The notes beneath the pieces were generated by a model that ran no database searches, was not told where the DNA came from, and saw only the letters and a program-made list of their open reading frames with translations. Of a stretch of DNA of 7,636 bases, positions 1 through 5,936 are shown one piece after another. The stretch comes from JAAXVZ01 sp964392465 (GTDB lineage: Archaea > Nanobdellota > Nanobdellia > Woesearchaeales > GW2011-AR15): assembly GCA_964392465.1 (NCBI GenBank), contig CAYMPC010000048.1:1-7636 (forward strand), written 5' to 3'. How positions within the stretch are numbered: the stretch's first letter is position 1; each line of letters starts with the position of its first letter. The position numbers and the translations under genes were made by a program.

Positions 1-1
1 T

Positions 2-1183
2 CCAAGTTTATATGAAGCTTTATTAAAAGGGGTAACTGATCAAGGATGCAATGTTGTCGATGTTGGTTTAGTCACAACACCTATGATGTATTTTTCTGTC
101 TGGAATTATAAAAGAGAAGGAGGTCTGATGGTTAGCGCTTCTCATAATCCGCCTCAATATAATGGAGTTAAAATGGTAGGTAATTCTGGGCTGCCTATAA
201 GCGGAGAAACTGGTATTTATGAGATTGGAGAGATGATTAAAGATTTAAAAGAACCGTTGGCTAAACAAAAAGGAAAAGTTGAGAAACTAGATATAATGCA
301 GGATTACATAAAGCATTCTTTAAAATATAAAAAACATCCAGTCAAAAGATTTAGTGTTATTATAGATACTGCAAATGCAATGGGTGGTCCTGTCTGCACT
401 GAGTTTTTTAAGCATATAGATTGCGAGCTAACTCATATGTATGCTGAACTAGATGGAAGGTTTCCTAATCATGAAGCTAACCCTCTTAAAGAAGAGAACT
501 TGAAAGATTTACAAGAAGAAGTTATTAAAAAAAAAGCTGATTTTGGGATTTCATTTGATGGAGATGCAGATAGATGCGCTTTTGTTGATGAAAACGCTCA
601 GATTATTCCTTCTGATTTAATCATTCCTTTGGTTGCAAAAGTATTATTAGAAGAGAAAAAAGGCTCAAGAATCCTTTATGATGTAAGGAGTTCAAAAATT
701 GTAGGAGAAAAAATAAAAGAATACGGAGGAATTCCAGGAAGATGCAAGGTAGGGCATTCTTTGGTAAAAACACAGATGAAAAAAGAGAATGCTAAATTTG
801 CAGGAGAGCTTTCTGGCCATTATTATTATCAGGATGAACATTATGCAGAAGCTCCTTTCTTTATTATTTTGAAGATAATGGAATTAATGACAAAAGAAGA
901 TAAGAAGCTTTCTGAGCTGATAAAGCCATTGATGAAATATTATCAATCAGGAGAAATCAATTCTACTGTACAGAATAAAGAAGGGAAAATGAAAGAATTA
1001 GCTGAAAAATTTAAAGAAGGAAAAGTTAGCTGGATGGATGGTGTTACAATTGAATTTGATGAATATTGGTTTAATGTCAGAGCAAGCAACACAGAATCTT
1101 TATTGAGACTTAATCTTGAAGCTAACACAAAAGAGTTGATGGAAGAGAAGAGAGATCTAATTTTAAAAATAATTAGAACATAA
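2..1183 (+). CDS. manB: Phosphomannomutase/phosphoglucomutase, ManB type (5' end cut by window)
   Basis: This alpha-D-phosphohexomutase should interconvert hexose 6-phosphate and 1-phosphate (mannose and/or glucose) in the cytoplasm, feeding nucleotide-sugar and glycan synthesis. The frame is open from base 2, so the true start lies upstream; 393 residues are present against about 450 in the family, so roughly 50-60 are missing. All four signatures are visible: catalytic phosphoserine loop SASHNP (Ser codon 140-142), metal loop DGDADR (557-574), sugar loop GELSGH (803-820) and phosphate-binding RASNTES (1079-1099). The stretch NGVKMVGNSGLPISGETG closely resembles the ManB/CpsG branch. The sugar loop has Leu where the family often has Met, a mild change. 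Substrate preference (mannose, glucose or both) cannot be read from the sequence. An internal ATG at 83 is not the start, because conserved sequence (VGLVTTP) lies before it. Confidence 0.93.
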   Translation, partial: PSLYEALLKGVTDQGCNVVDVGLVTTPMMYFSVWNYKREGGLMVSASHNPPQYNGVKMVGNSGLPISGETGIYEIGEMIKDLKEPLAKQKGKVEKLDIMQDYIKHSLKYKKHPVKRFSVIIDTANAMGGPVCTEFFKHIDCELTHMYAELDGRFPNHEANPLKEENLKDLQEEVIKKKADFGISFDGDADRCAFVDENAQIIPSDLIIPLVAKVLLEEKKGSRILYDVRSSKIVGEKIKEYGGIPGRCKVGHSLVKTQMKKENAKFAGELSGHYYYQDEHYAEAPFFIILKIMELMTKEDKKLSELIKPLMKYYQSGEINSTVQNKEGKMKELAEKFKEGKVSWMDGVTIEFDEYWFNVRASNTESLLRLNLEANTKELMEEKRDLILKIIRT

Positions 1184-1199
1184 TTTTTTATTTTTTTAT
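1184..1199 (+). terminator. T-rich terminator after the phosphohexomutase gene
   Basis: Runs of six and seven T residues separated by one A follow directly after the TAA stop. No stem is present. This is the usual look of an archaeal intrinsic (U-tract) terminator, and it sits exactly between two convergent genes. Confidence 0.6.
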
Positions 1200-1510
1200 C
1201 AATAATCTGGTTTAAATTTATAATGGACACTTAGAATCTGTGCTAATCCTTCTGCATGATCTCTGTCTAGATATACTTCATGCTTAGCCTGGTATTCAGG
1301 AATAACATTCCATCTTGTACAATTCATATGTCCTCCTACAAAATAAGTTTCTTTTTCACAAACATCAATTATTTCAGCCATTACTTCATCTAAATTTATA
1401 CCCAGTTTAGCTGCAATAGGTCTTGCATCAACTTTTATATTCTCTCCTGCTCTCTCTCTTACTAAACTAGTTAATTCAAATAATTTTGATACAAGAAACC
1501 TATTATCCAT
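1199..1510 (-). CDS. Unrecognised 103-residue cytoplasmic protein
   Basis: I do not recognise this family. The protein has no signal peptide or membrane helix. The first half (residues 1-55) looks helical and includes VDARPIAAKLGINLDEVMAEII, whose AAKLGI-NLDEV pattern is reminiscent of a helix-turn-helix, but that is only a resemblance. The second half has HMNCTRW and a charged stretch DRDHAEG; Cys and His are too scattered for a clear metal site. A well-formed BRE/TATA promoter sits so that transcription would begin at or next to the ATG, which supports both gene and start. It is separated from TFE upstream by a T-rich terminator, so it is probably its own unit. Its 3' end meets the terminator of the convergent mutase gene. 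Composition and codon use suggest a real gene rather than a shadow. Confidence 0.75.
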   Translation of the reverse strand: MDNRFLVSKLFELTSLVRERAGENIKVDARPIAAKLGINLDEVMAEIIDVCEKETYFVGGHMNCTRWNVIPEYQAKHEVYLDRDHAEGLAQILSVHYKFKPDY

Positions 1511-1530
1511 TTATGTTATTACTATTTAGT

Positions 1531-1547
1531 AGTATATAAGTTTTTCG
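1531..1547 (-). promoter_or_regulatory. BRE/TATA promoter for the 103-residue gene
   Basis: On the minus strand this reads CGAAAAA followed by CTTATATACT, a good archaeal BRE plus box A. Its centre is about 25 bases before the ATG at 1510, which predicts a leaderless transcript; no Shine-Dalgarno sequence is visible. Confidence 0.7.
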
Positions 1548-1555
1548 GTTTTAAA

Positions 1556-1589
1556 AAGAATAAAAAAAGAATTAATAAAAAGAAAAAAT
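1556..1589 (-). terminator. T-rich terminator after TFE
   Basis: Reading the minus strand just past the TFE stop codon there are three T runs (six, five and seven T) with short interruptions and no stem. This fits an archaeal U-tract terminator and isolates TFE from the next minus-strand gene. Confidence 0.6.
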
Positions 1590-2093
1590 CTAAGCAGTGG
1601 CTTCCATTTCTTCTATCATTGTTTTTAAATGCTCTATTGTTTTAGTATTATCTTGCGGGTTTAAGATTCTACCGCATTCTGGGCAAGTAAAGCTTAATTC
1701 CATTGCATGCTCAAAGTTCATTCTAGTGCATAAATTTGGACATATGTAAAGCCCTTCTCTGAATTCCTGCTCTTTCTTAAGCTTGTCTTTCAGCTGTTCT
1801 AATCTCTTTTCCTGAAGGGTGGTGTATACCTCTCTAAAACGCTTGTCATTTAAAGTCCAATAGCTAATATACCAGCCTTTTTGCCTGTCTTTTTTCCTTA
1901 TATAAGTAGCTAGATGGAGGTTGTTTAATTTATAAAGCATATTCCTTACTTTATGTATTTCCTCCTTTATATCTTTAGCAATCTTAAATTCAGATATATT
2001 TTCCTTATCTTTCAGATATTCAACTAGCCTGAGAGCACTCTCTCCAGCTACCTCAACAGTTGTTTTAGTTAATACCTCTTTAGCGATTCTCAT
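1590..2093 (-). CDS. tfe: Transcription factor E alpha subunit (TFE)
   Basis: TFE is the archaeal relative of the TFIIE large subunit. It joins the pre-initiation complex on RNA polymerase and helps open promoter DNA. At 167 residues the length is normal. Residues 5-85 form the winged-helix domain, with the hallmark aromatic strand GWYISYW (73-79); 86-113 is a charged helical linker; 116-145 is the zinc ribbon with Cys118, Cys122, Cys137 and Cys140. The first pair is spaced C-x3-C (CPNLC), the second C-x2-C (CPECG). A short acidic helix ends the protein. The start at 2093 is supported by GAGGATGAT ahead of it, with the GAGG core about eight bases from the ATG. The gene is monocistronic, with a T-run terminator behind and a regulator gene pointing away upstream. 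No TFE-beta gene is in the window. This is one of the strongest signs that the DNA is archaeal. Confidence 0.95.
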   Translation of the reverse strand: MRIAKEVLTKTTVEVAGESALRLVEYLKDKENISEFKIAKDIKEEIHKVRNMLYKLNNLHLATYIRKKDRQKGWYISYWTLNDKRFREVYTTLQEKRLEQLKDKLKKEQEFREGLYICPNLCTRMNFEHAMELSFTCPECGRILNPQDNTKTIEHLKTMIEEMEATA

Positions 2094-2096
2094 ATT

Positions 2097-2105
2097 ATCA
2101 TCCTC
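2097..2105 (-). promoter_or_regulatory. Shine-Dalgarno site of TFE
   Basis: On the minus strand this reads GAGGATGAT, ending three bases before the ATG at 2093. It is one of the few ribosome-binding sites in the window and implies a leadered mRNA, in contrast to the apparently leaderless neighbours. Confidence 0.55.
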
Positions 2106-2130
2106 GTTTAGTCTTTTATCTACTTAGATT

Positions 2131-2149
2131 GTGTAACTTTGCGTTACAC
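2131..2149. repeat. 7-bp perfect inverted repeat, possible operator for TFE
   Basis: Arms GTGTAAC and GTTACAC are separated by five bases (TTTGC). The site lies in the divergent region, close to where TFE transcription should start if the TATA box at 2164-2173 is used. A protein bound here could block polymerase, or the RNA could form a small hairpin at the 5' end of the leader. The arms are richer in G and C than the surroundings, which makes chance less likely but does not exclude it. Confidence 0.5.
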
Positions 2150-2163
2150 CCCCGATAAACTAG

Positions 2164-2173
2164 TGTATATATT
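2164..2173 (-). promoter_or_regulatory. Probable TATA box for TFE
   Basis: The minus strand reads ATATATACAC, with AAATCCTAGA before it as a weak BRE. Transcription would start near 2143, giving a leader of about 50 bases that contains the Shine-Dalgarno site. Another TATA-like stretch (TTTATAAA, 2188-2195) is an alternative, so the assignment is tentative. Confidence 0.45.
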
Positions 2174-2211
2174 TCTAGGATTTACTCTTTATAAATTTTT
2201 TGTTTATTTCA

Positions 2212-2232
2212 TTAAACCAAAAGGTTTAAAAG
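2212..2232 (+). promoter_or_regulatory. Promoter with overlapping inverted repeat for the winged-helix regulator
   Basis: A perfect inverted repeat, TTAAACC and GGTTTAA with four A between (2212-2229), overlaps the BRE and box A (GTTTAAAAG, about 2224-2232). Counting about 26 bases on from the TATA centre puts the transcription start at about 2254, next to the ATG at 2256. A dimeric repressor here would shut the promoter, so autoregulation by the adjacent regulator is an obvious inference that the sequence does not prove. Confidence 0.5.
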
Positions 2233-2255
2233 TATAATTACATTATCTTTTGTTT

Positions 2256-3146
2256 ATGAGCTTATTTTTTTCTGGATCAAATGCCACTTCTCTCGGAACT
2301 AAAGAGAAGATAATTTTTCTTTTAGCAAAAGAATGGCCACAATCTACAAAAGAAATACATAGCAACCTAAAAAAGAACTTTACAATCAGTATAAGTTATC
2401 AAGCTGTTCATAAATTAGTAAAGCAGCTTTTGGAAATTAATATCCTTGAGTTTAAGAATAAAAAATATTTACTTAACTTTGATTGGATAAAAAATACGAG
2501 TCAATTTTTTGAGACAAGTCTGAATAATTATTCTAATGAGTCAATAATAAAAACTGGTTTTAACATTAATTTAGATTTGAATGAGATTCAATATGTTAAT
2601 TTTAATTATCTTCATGAGCTAAGAAACTTATTCTGGGCAGTAGAAGCTAACCAAAGAAGAAAAATCATTGAAGATAAAGAAAATGAAAGAATTATCTGCA
2701 TAAATCTTCAGCATTGTATTGGCGCAATAGCTAACCCTGAAAATGAATATGATCATATGAAAAATTTAAAAAAAATAAAAGCAAAACAATTCACTCTTAT
2801 AAGAGGAGACACTATCCTGGATCATTATGTAAAAGATTTCTATGAAAAAAATGAAAATAAGGCAGTCAACATAAAATTAGGTGTGAAAGATATTGCATTA
2901 GTCTCAGAACAATGGGCCTTCTATGATCTACTTGTAGAAGTATATTTCAGCAATGATTTTTTAATATTACTTGACAAAATATATAATAGCATTACAAATC
3001 TCTCTGATTTAAATCTAAATTCTTTTTTCAAAGAGCTAAGAGATATGCCTTATCAGAATAGAGCAATTATTCATAAAAACAGGGAATATGTAAAAGAAGT
3101 AAAACTAAAAACAATGAGTTATTTCTTGAAAAAAGATAATATTTAA
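2256..3146 (+). CDS. Winged helix-turn-helix DNA-binding protein, probable transcriptional regulator
   Basis: Residues 14-78 fit a winged helix: GTKEKIIFLLAKEWP as first helix, STKEIHSNLKK as second, SYQAVHKLVKQLLE as recognition helix, then ILEFKNKKYLL as wing. Such domains are common in archaeal regulators. The rest (about 80-296) is a soluble alpha/beta region of unknown family, possibly a ligand or effector domain; it includes RIICINLQHCIGAIANP and ends in a basic tail. No membrane segment is visible. I chose the ATG at 2256 over a TTG two codons earlier because the promoter predicts a leaderless start at about 2254-2256. An inverted repeat covers that promoter, so autoregulation is possible. 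The unrecognised gene at 3173 follows 26 bases later and may be a target or partner. The regulated genes cannot be named from sequence. Confidence 0.75.
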   Translation: MSLFFSGSNATSLGTKEKIIFLLAKEWPQSTKEIHSNLKKNFTISISYQAVHKLVKQLLEINILEFKNKKYLLNFDWIKNTSQFFETSLNNYSNESIIKTGFNINLDLNEIQYVNFNYLHELRNLFWAVEANQRRKIIEDKENERIICINLQHCIGAIANPENEYDHMKNLKKIKAKQFTLIRGDTILDHYVKDFYEKNENKAVNIKLGVKDIALVSEQWAFYDLLVEVYFSNDFLILLDKIYNSITNLSDLNLNSFFKELRDMPYQNRAIIHKNREYVKEVKLKTMSYFLKKDNI

Positions 3147-3148
3147 AT
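3141..3148 (+). promoter_or_regulatory. Possible TATA box overlapping the regulator's stop codon
   Basis: ATTTAAAT preceded by an A/G-rich stretch (about 3128-3136) lies about 27 bases before the ATG at 3173, the spacing expected for a leaderless transcript. It overlaps the stop codon of the previous gene. The downstream gene may therefore have its own promoter as well as read-through from the regulator. Confidence 0.4.
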
Positions 3149-3172
3149 AAAGTTGTCATTTCTTAGTAGAAA

Positions 3173-3934
3173 ATGAATGGTTCTGGAAGAGATGGATTAA
3201 GTGAAATTTTATTACGTATATTTGGTAAGACCTATTTAGAAAAAACAGATAAAGGTGAATTTATTTTTCTTCAACCTAAAAGAATAATTTCAAAACAAAC
3301 AACTGAACCAATGTTAAGAGAATATGCATATAATATTGCAGAATTAGCTAAAGATTTTTCTATTAATTCACCAAAATCATCTGAACAAAAATCATCAGAA
3401 GGGTTTTTAACAGATTTAACACCAGAACAATATTATAGATTAATAAGTGCAACACCTTATGCCTATGTTATGGAAAACATGGATAGAAAAAAAGGAGGTC
3501 TTATAGGAAGGATTGATGCATTTTATATTGCCATTCCTTGGTTGAATTTATTAGGTCTTGTAGATAGTGAAGAGATTAATATTTCAAATATAGAAAACAG
3601 AATATTCAAAAAAGATCCTTATTATGAGTATATTCGATACCAAGCGCATTTGCATAATGGAAATCTGATTTTAGGGTATCAAATATGTCGTCGTGAGGGA
3701 CCTTTATCAAATACTGATATAATAAAAAGAATACATGACATAGCAAATAGAGATCAATGTATGGAAGGCTTCACTTATCTAATTGTTGACCAGCATTCTG
3801 GAGGGGATGCTCCTTATGATTTTGAAAATAAAGCTTCTAGGGACTTGGTAAAAAGAAGAGGGATGAAAAAATTAGATACTATCTATAACGAACCTCATCA
3901 ATGGACTTTTTGGGGCGCTCCTTTGAAGTGTTAA
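3173..3934 (+). CDS. Unrecognised 253-residue soluble protein
   Basis: I do not recognise this family. No signal peptide or membrane helix is visible, so it should be cytoplasmic. Residues 1-60 look like a compact region with a helical segment. Residues 64-76 (NSPKSSEQKSSEG) are a Ser/Lys-rich probable linker. From about 80 onward there is a larger domain with aromatic patches (PEQYYRL, DPYYEYIRYQAHL) and a notable C-terminal block: TYLIVDQHSGGDAPYDF, NKASRDLVKRRGMKKL and HQWTFWGAP. The NKASRDLVKRRGM stretch loosely recalls the end of GNAT acetyltransferases, but I cannot find their acetyl-CoA loop, so I do not assign it. The gene follows the winged-helix regulator by 26 bases and is followed by a strong T-run terminator, so the two may form one unit. 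There is no visible Shine-Dalgarno site. Confidence 0.7.
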   Translation: MNGSGRDGLSEILLRIFGKTYLEKTDKGEFIFLQPKRIISKQTTEPMLREYAYNIAELAKDFSINSPKSSEQKSSEGFLTDLTPEQYYRLISATPYAYVMENMDRKKGGLIGRIDAFYIAIPWLNLLGLVDSEEINISNIENRIFKKDPYYEYIRYQAHLHNGNLILGYQICRREGPLSNTDIIKRIHDIANRDQCMEGFTYLIVDQHSGGDAPYDFENKASRDLVKRRGMKKLDTIYNEPHQWTFWGAPLKC

Positions 3935-3970
3935 TTTCTTATTTTTTTCTAAAAAAATCCTTTTTTTCTT
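3935..3970 (+). terminator. Double T-run terminator
   Basis: Two runs of seven T lie at 3942-3948 and 3961-3967, with seven A before the second that could pair with it around ATCC. This fits termination of the 2256-3934 unit ahead of the next promoter. Confidence 0.6.
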
Positions 3971-3974
3971 AACA

Positions 3975-4026
3975 GAAACATTTAAATACTAGTTTAGTAT
4001 ACTATTTTGTATACTAATATATAAAT
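3975..4026 (+). promoter_or_regulatory. Promoter region of the membrane-protein/transporter operon
   Basis: GAAACA then TTTAAATA (3975-3988) is a well-formed BRE/box A, predicting a start near 4010. A second box A, TATATAAAT (4018-4026), would start RNA near 4048, nine bases before the ATG at 4057. A 9-bp inverted repeat lies between the two boxes. No Shine-Dalgarno site precedes 4057, which favours the second box as the main promoter or a very short leader. Confidence 0.55.
3994..4017. repeat. 9-bp perfect inverted repeat, candidate operator
   Basis: Arms TTAGTATAC and GTATACTAA are separated by six bases (TATTTT). The repeat covers the predicted start of the upstream promoter and touches the BRE of the downstream one, the place expected of a repressor or a metal- or ligand-sensing switch for the transporter operon. 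The half site was not seen elsewhere in the window. Confidence 0.6.
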
Positions 4027-4056
4027 AGTTGTAAAAATCTAGTTTATAGAGCTAAA

Positions 4057-4617
4057 ATGATAATTAAAATACAGAAAATTATCGTGGAAACTTATGGAGA
4101 TATGCTTAGAGAGAGGACTAGAAAATTGCTAAGAGATATTATGTTGTTGCTCTGTGTGTTTTTTGCAATGTTATTAGTGAGTGAGTTGACTAAAGGCAGC
4201 ACAATAACTCTATTGAATGTTCCCTATAGAGTTGATATTTTATTATTTTATATGTTATGGTTTATATTGATATTGAGCACAAGCATCCTTTTCAAGGATT
4301 TCAGAAATTTTCTTAACATTGCTTCTACTTTTATTATAACAAGATTCCCAAGAATGAATGGTGATTTTACTCCTGGAAAAATGATATTAAGAGATCTAGT
4401 CCAGATTTTCCTTCTTTTCTTGATATTTTATCCTTTATCAGAATCATTAAAGAATTTTTCATTTTTTGGCGCAGAAATTATTTATTTTGTTTCAATGGCT
4501 TTCCTCCTTATGTGCCTTATCTTTGTTTATCATATGCTTACAAATTTCTCTAAGATGATTGATCTTCATTTTGAGAAAGTTATTACTCACTTAGAAAAAA
4601 AAGACCACTTACATTAA
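4057..4617 (+). CDS. Unrecognised four-helix membrane protein, operon partner of the transporter
   Basis: The family is unknown to me. The protein has 186 residues, with a charged N-terminal region (1-27, rich in Arg, Lys and Glu), four likely membrane helices (about 28-44, 60-79, 113-128 and 139-161), and a charged C-terminal tail ending in HLEKKDHLH. Between helices 2 and 3 is a basic stretch with ITRFPRMNGDFTPGK, probably cytoplasmic. It does not show the catalytic Cys-Arg-His set of an archaeosortase. Only three bases separate its stop from the ATG of the transporter, so the two are almost certainly co-transcribed, and it may be an accessory or regulatory subunit. I kept the ATG at 4057 because it agrees with the nearby promoter; a second ATG at 4102 is possible but would drop part of the charged region. 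Confidence 0.75.
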   Translation: MIIKIQKIIVETYGDMLRERTRKLLRDIMLLLCVFFAMLLVSELTKGSTITLLNVPYRVDILLFYMLWFILILSTSILFKDFRNFLNIASTFIITRFPRMNGDFTPGKMILRDLVQIFLLFLIFYPLSESLKNFSFFGAEIIYFVSMAFLLMCLIFVYHMLTNFSKMIDLHFEKVITHLEKKDHLH

Positions 4618-4620
4618 AAA

Positions 4621-5904
4621 ATGAGCCTAGAAACAATTACTTTAGCAATATTTGCACTAACCTATCTCTTGATAATAAGCGAGATGATACATGAGACAGT
4701 CGCTGCATTAATCGGAGCTCTGCTCATGATTGTGTATGGAGTAGTGGATTATAATGCTATAGGCGGATTAATTGATTTTAAGACTTTAACTGTTGTTTTG
4801 GGCATTTTTATTATTGTGAATGTTGTAGATAAATCAGGATTGTTTGAGTTTCTTGCCCTAAAATTTTTGAAGTTGACTAAAGGAGATCCTTTCAAACTTA
4901 TGTATGGCGTTGCTTTTCTTGGATTTGTTGTCTCTGTTTTTTTAACAGAGATTCCTACTGCGATTATTTTAGGAACAATTATAATAAAAATCTGCAAAAA
5001 GCTTAATTTAACTCCTATCCCTTATCTTATGATAATTGCTGTGGTTGTTGATATAGGAGGATTATTAACTCCAATAAGCTCTATACAAAACATAATGATT
5101 ACTTCGGCTGTAGGAATGAAATTCTCTGAATTCACTTTTTTTATGCTGCCTCTTTGGATTATAATCTTGATTGCTTCTTTTATTTTTTTCAGGATTTTGT
5201 TCAAGAATGAATTTATTCAGGAGAAAATATCAAAAGAAGAACTTGAAAACTTGATGAAGATGGATGAAAGAGAAGAAGTGAAAAGCTGGAAATTATTCAA
5301 TAGGAGCTTATTTATTTTGACATTAATCATTATCTTTTTTTTCCTTCAAGATATAACTGGAATAGGAATAGAGGCTGTAGCAATGACAGGCGCCATTTTG
5401 ATGCTTTTGTTAAGCAGCGCCAATCCAGATGAGATTTTTTCTAAAGTTGAATGGTCTGTGCTTGCATTTTTTGTAGGAATCTTCATAGTTATAGGCGGAG
5501 TGGAAAAAGCAGGTTTATTAGAACAATTCACAATATTTATTTCAGGGTACATGAAAAGTCCTTTATCTGCAGTGTTTATTTTAATGATCTTGACAGCTAT
5601 TGTCTCATCCATAATGAATAATATCCCTTTGGTTGCTATATTAATACCCATTGCAAAAGGCCTGACAACGATGTTTGCATTGGAAAATAACATCTTGTTT
5701 TTTGCGATTGCTGCTGCAACTTGCTTAGGAGGAAATATTACTCCTATAGGAAGCGCATCTAATGTTATTATATTAGGAATGGCTGAAAAAGAAAAAACAC
5801 CTATTGGTTTCAATAAATTTATTAAAATAGGAACAATGTATACTGTATTAACTATATCTGTGTCTTTGATATATTTTTTTGTTAGAATTTATTTAATAAG
5901 ATAA
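4621..5904 (+). CDS. ArsB/NhaD/OCA2-like ion transporter (ion transporter superfamily permease)
   Basis: This is an integral membrane permease of 427 residues with about ten to twelve helices in two homologous halves around a charged cytoplasmic loop (about 195-227). Family features include SEMIHETVAALIGALLMIV near the N-terminus, the paired segment VEWSVLAFFVGIFIVIGGVEKAGLLE (276-301, written in full only for position), SSIMNNIPLVAILIP (329-343) and GGNITPIGSASNVI (370-383). Relatives carry arsenite, sodium/proton or organic and inorganic anions, so the substrate cannot be named. In the first half the equivalent motifs are altered: the usual D-N-V-T-T is TEIPTA (109-114), and the usual G-D-P-P-N is SSIQN (153-157). 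The gene is second in a two-gene operon, three bases behind the unknown membrane protein, with an operator-like repeat upstream. No arsR-like or ars gene is adjacent. Confidence 0.85.
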   Translation: MSLETITLAIFALTYLLIISEMIHETVAALIGALLMIVYGVVDYNAIGGLIDFKTLTVVLGIFIIVNVVDKSGLFEFLALKFLKLTKGDPFKLMYGVAFLGFVVSVFLTEIPTAIILGTIIIKICKKLNLTPIPYLMIIAVVVDIGGLLTPISSIQNIMITSAVGMKFSEFTFFMLPLWIIILIASFIFFRILFKNEFIQEKISKEELENLMKMDEREEVKSWKLFNRSLFILTLIIIFFFLQDITGIGIEAVAMTGAILMLLLSSANPDEIFSKVEWSVLAFFVGIFIVIGGVEKAGLLEQFTIFISGYMKSPLSAVFILMILTAIVSSIMNNIPLVAILIPIAKGLTTMFALENNILFFAIAAATCLGGNITPIGSASNVIILGMAEKEKTPIGFNKFIKIGTMYTVLTISVSLIYFFVRIYLIR

Positions 5905-5905
5905 T

Positions 5906-5916
5906 TTTTTAAATTA
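5906..5916 (+). promoter_or_regulatory. Probable TATA box for the CPBP protease gene
   Basis: TTTTTAAATTA lies about 26 bases before the ATG at 5937, the spacing of a leaderless transcript. The T run also serves as a short possible terminator for the transporter. No Shine-Dalgarno site is visible. Confidence 0.45.
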
Positions 5917-5936
5917 TTTAGGATTTACTCCTTTTT

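Noticed and set aside
943..1230. 95-codon open frame on the minus strand
   Set aside because: It overlaps the 3' part of the phosphohexomutase, which has clear family motifs, and also the end of the 103-residue gene; composition looks like a shadow.
2256..3934. Toxin-antitoxin or defence pair (winged-helix gene plus unknown gene)
   Set aside because: The second protein has no recognisable toxin or nuclease motif, and both proteins are larger than typical pairs; nothing in the sequence supports it beyond adjacency.
4057..4617. Possible archaeosortase
   Set aside because: The size and helices are not far from a small sortase, but the catalytic Cys, Arg and His arrangement is not seen, and the gene is coupled to the transporter rather than to the VPEF-tail gene.
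4749..5204. Two short open frames on the minus strand (4749-4997 and 5022-5204)
   Set aside because: They are antisense shadows of the transporter gene, without promoter or recognisable motifs.
5346..5813. 155-codon open frame on the minus strand inside the transporter gene
   Set aside because: It is antisense to a well-supported membrane transporter, its translation has no recognisable domain, and it has no promoter. Antisense frames often stay open opposite hydrophobic coding sequence.
2176..5930. Shared 12-mer TAGGATTTACTC at 2176-2187 and 5919-5930, both in intergenic DNA near starts
   Set aside because: An exact 12-base match is expected by chance several times in AT-rich DNA of this length, and the two copies differ in distance and orientation relative to genes.
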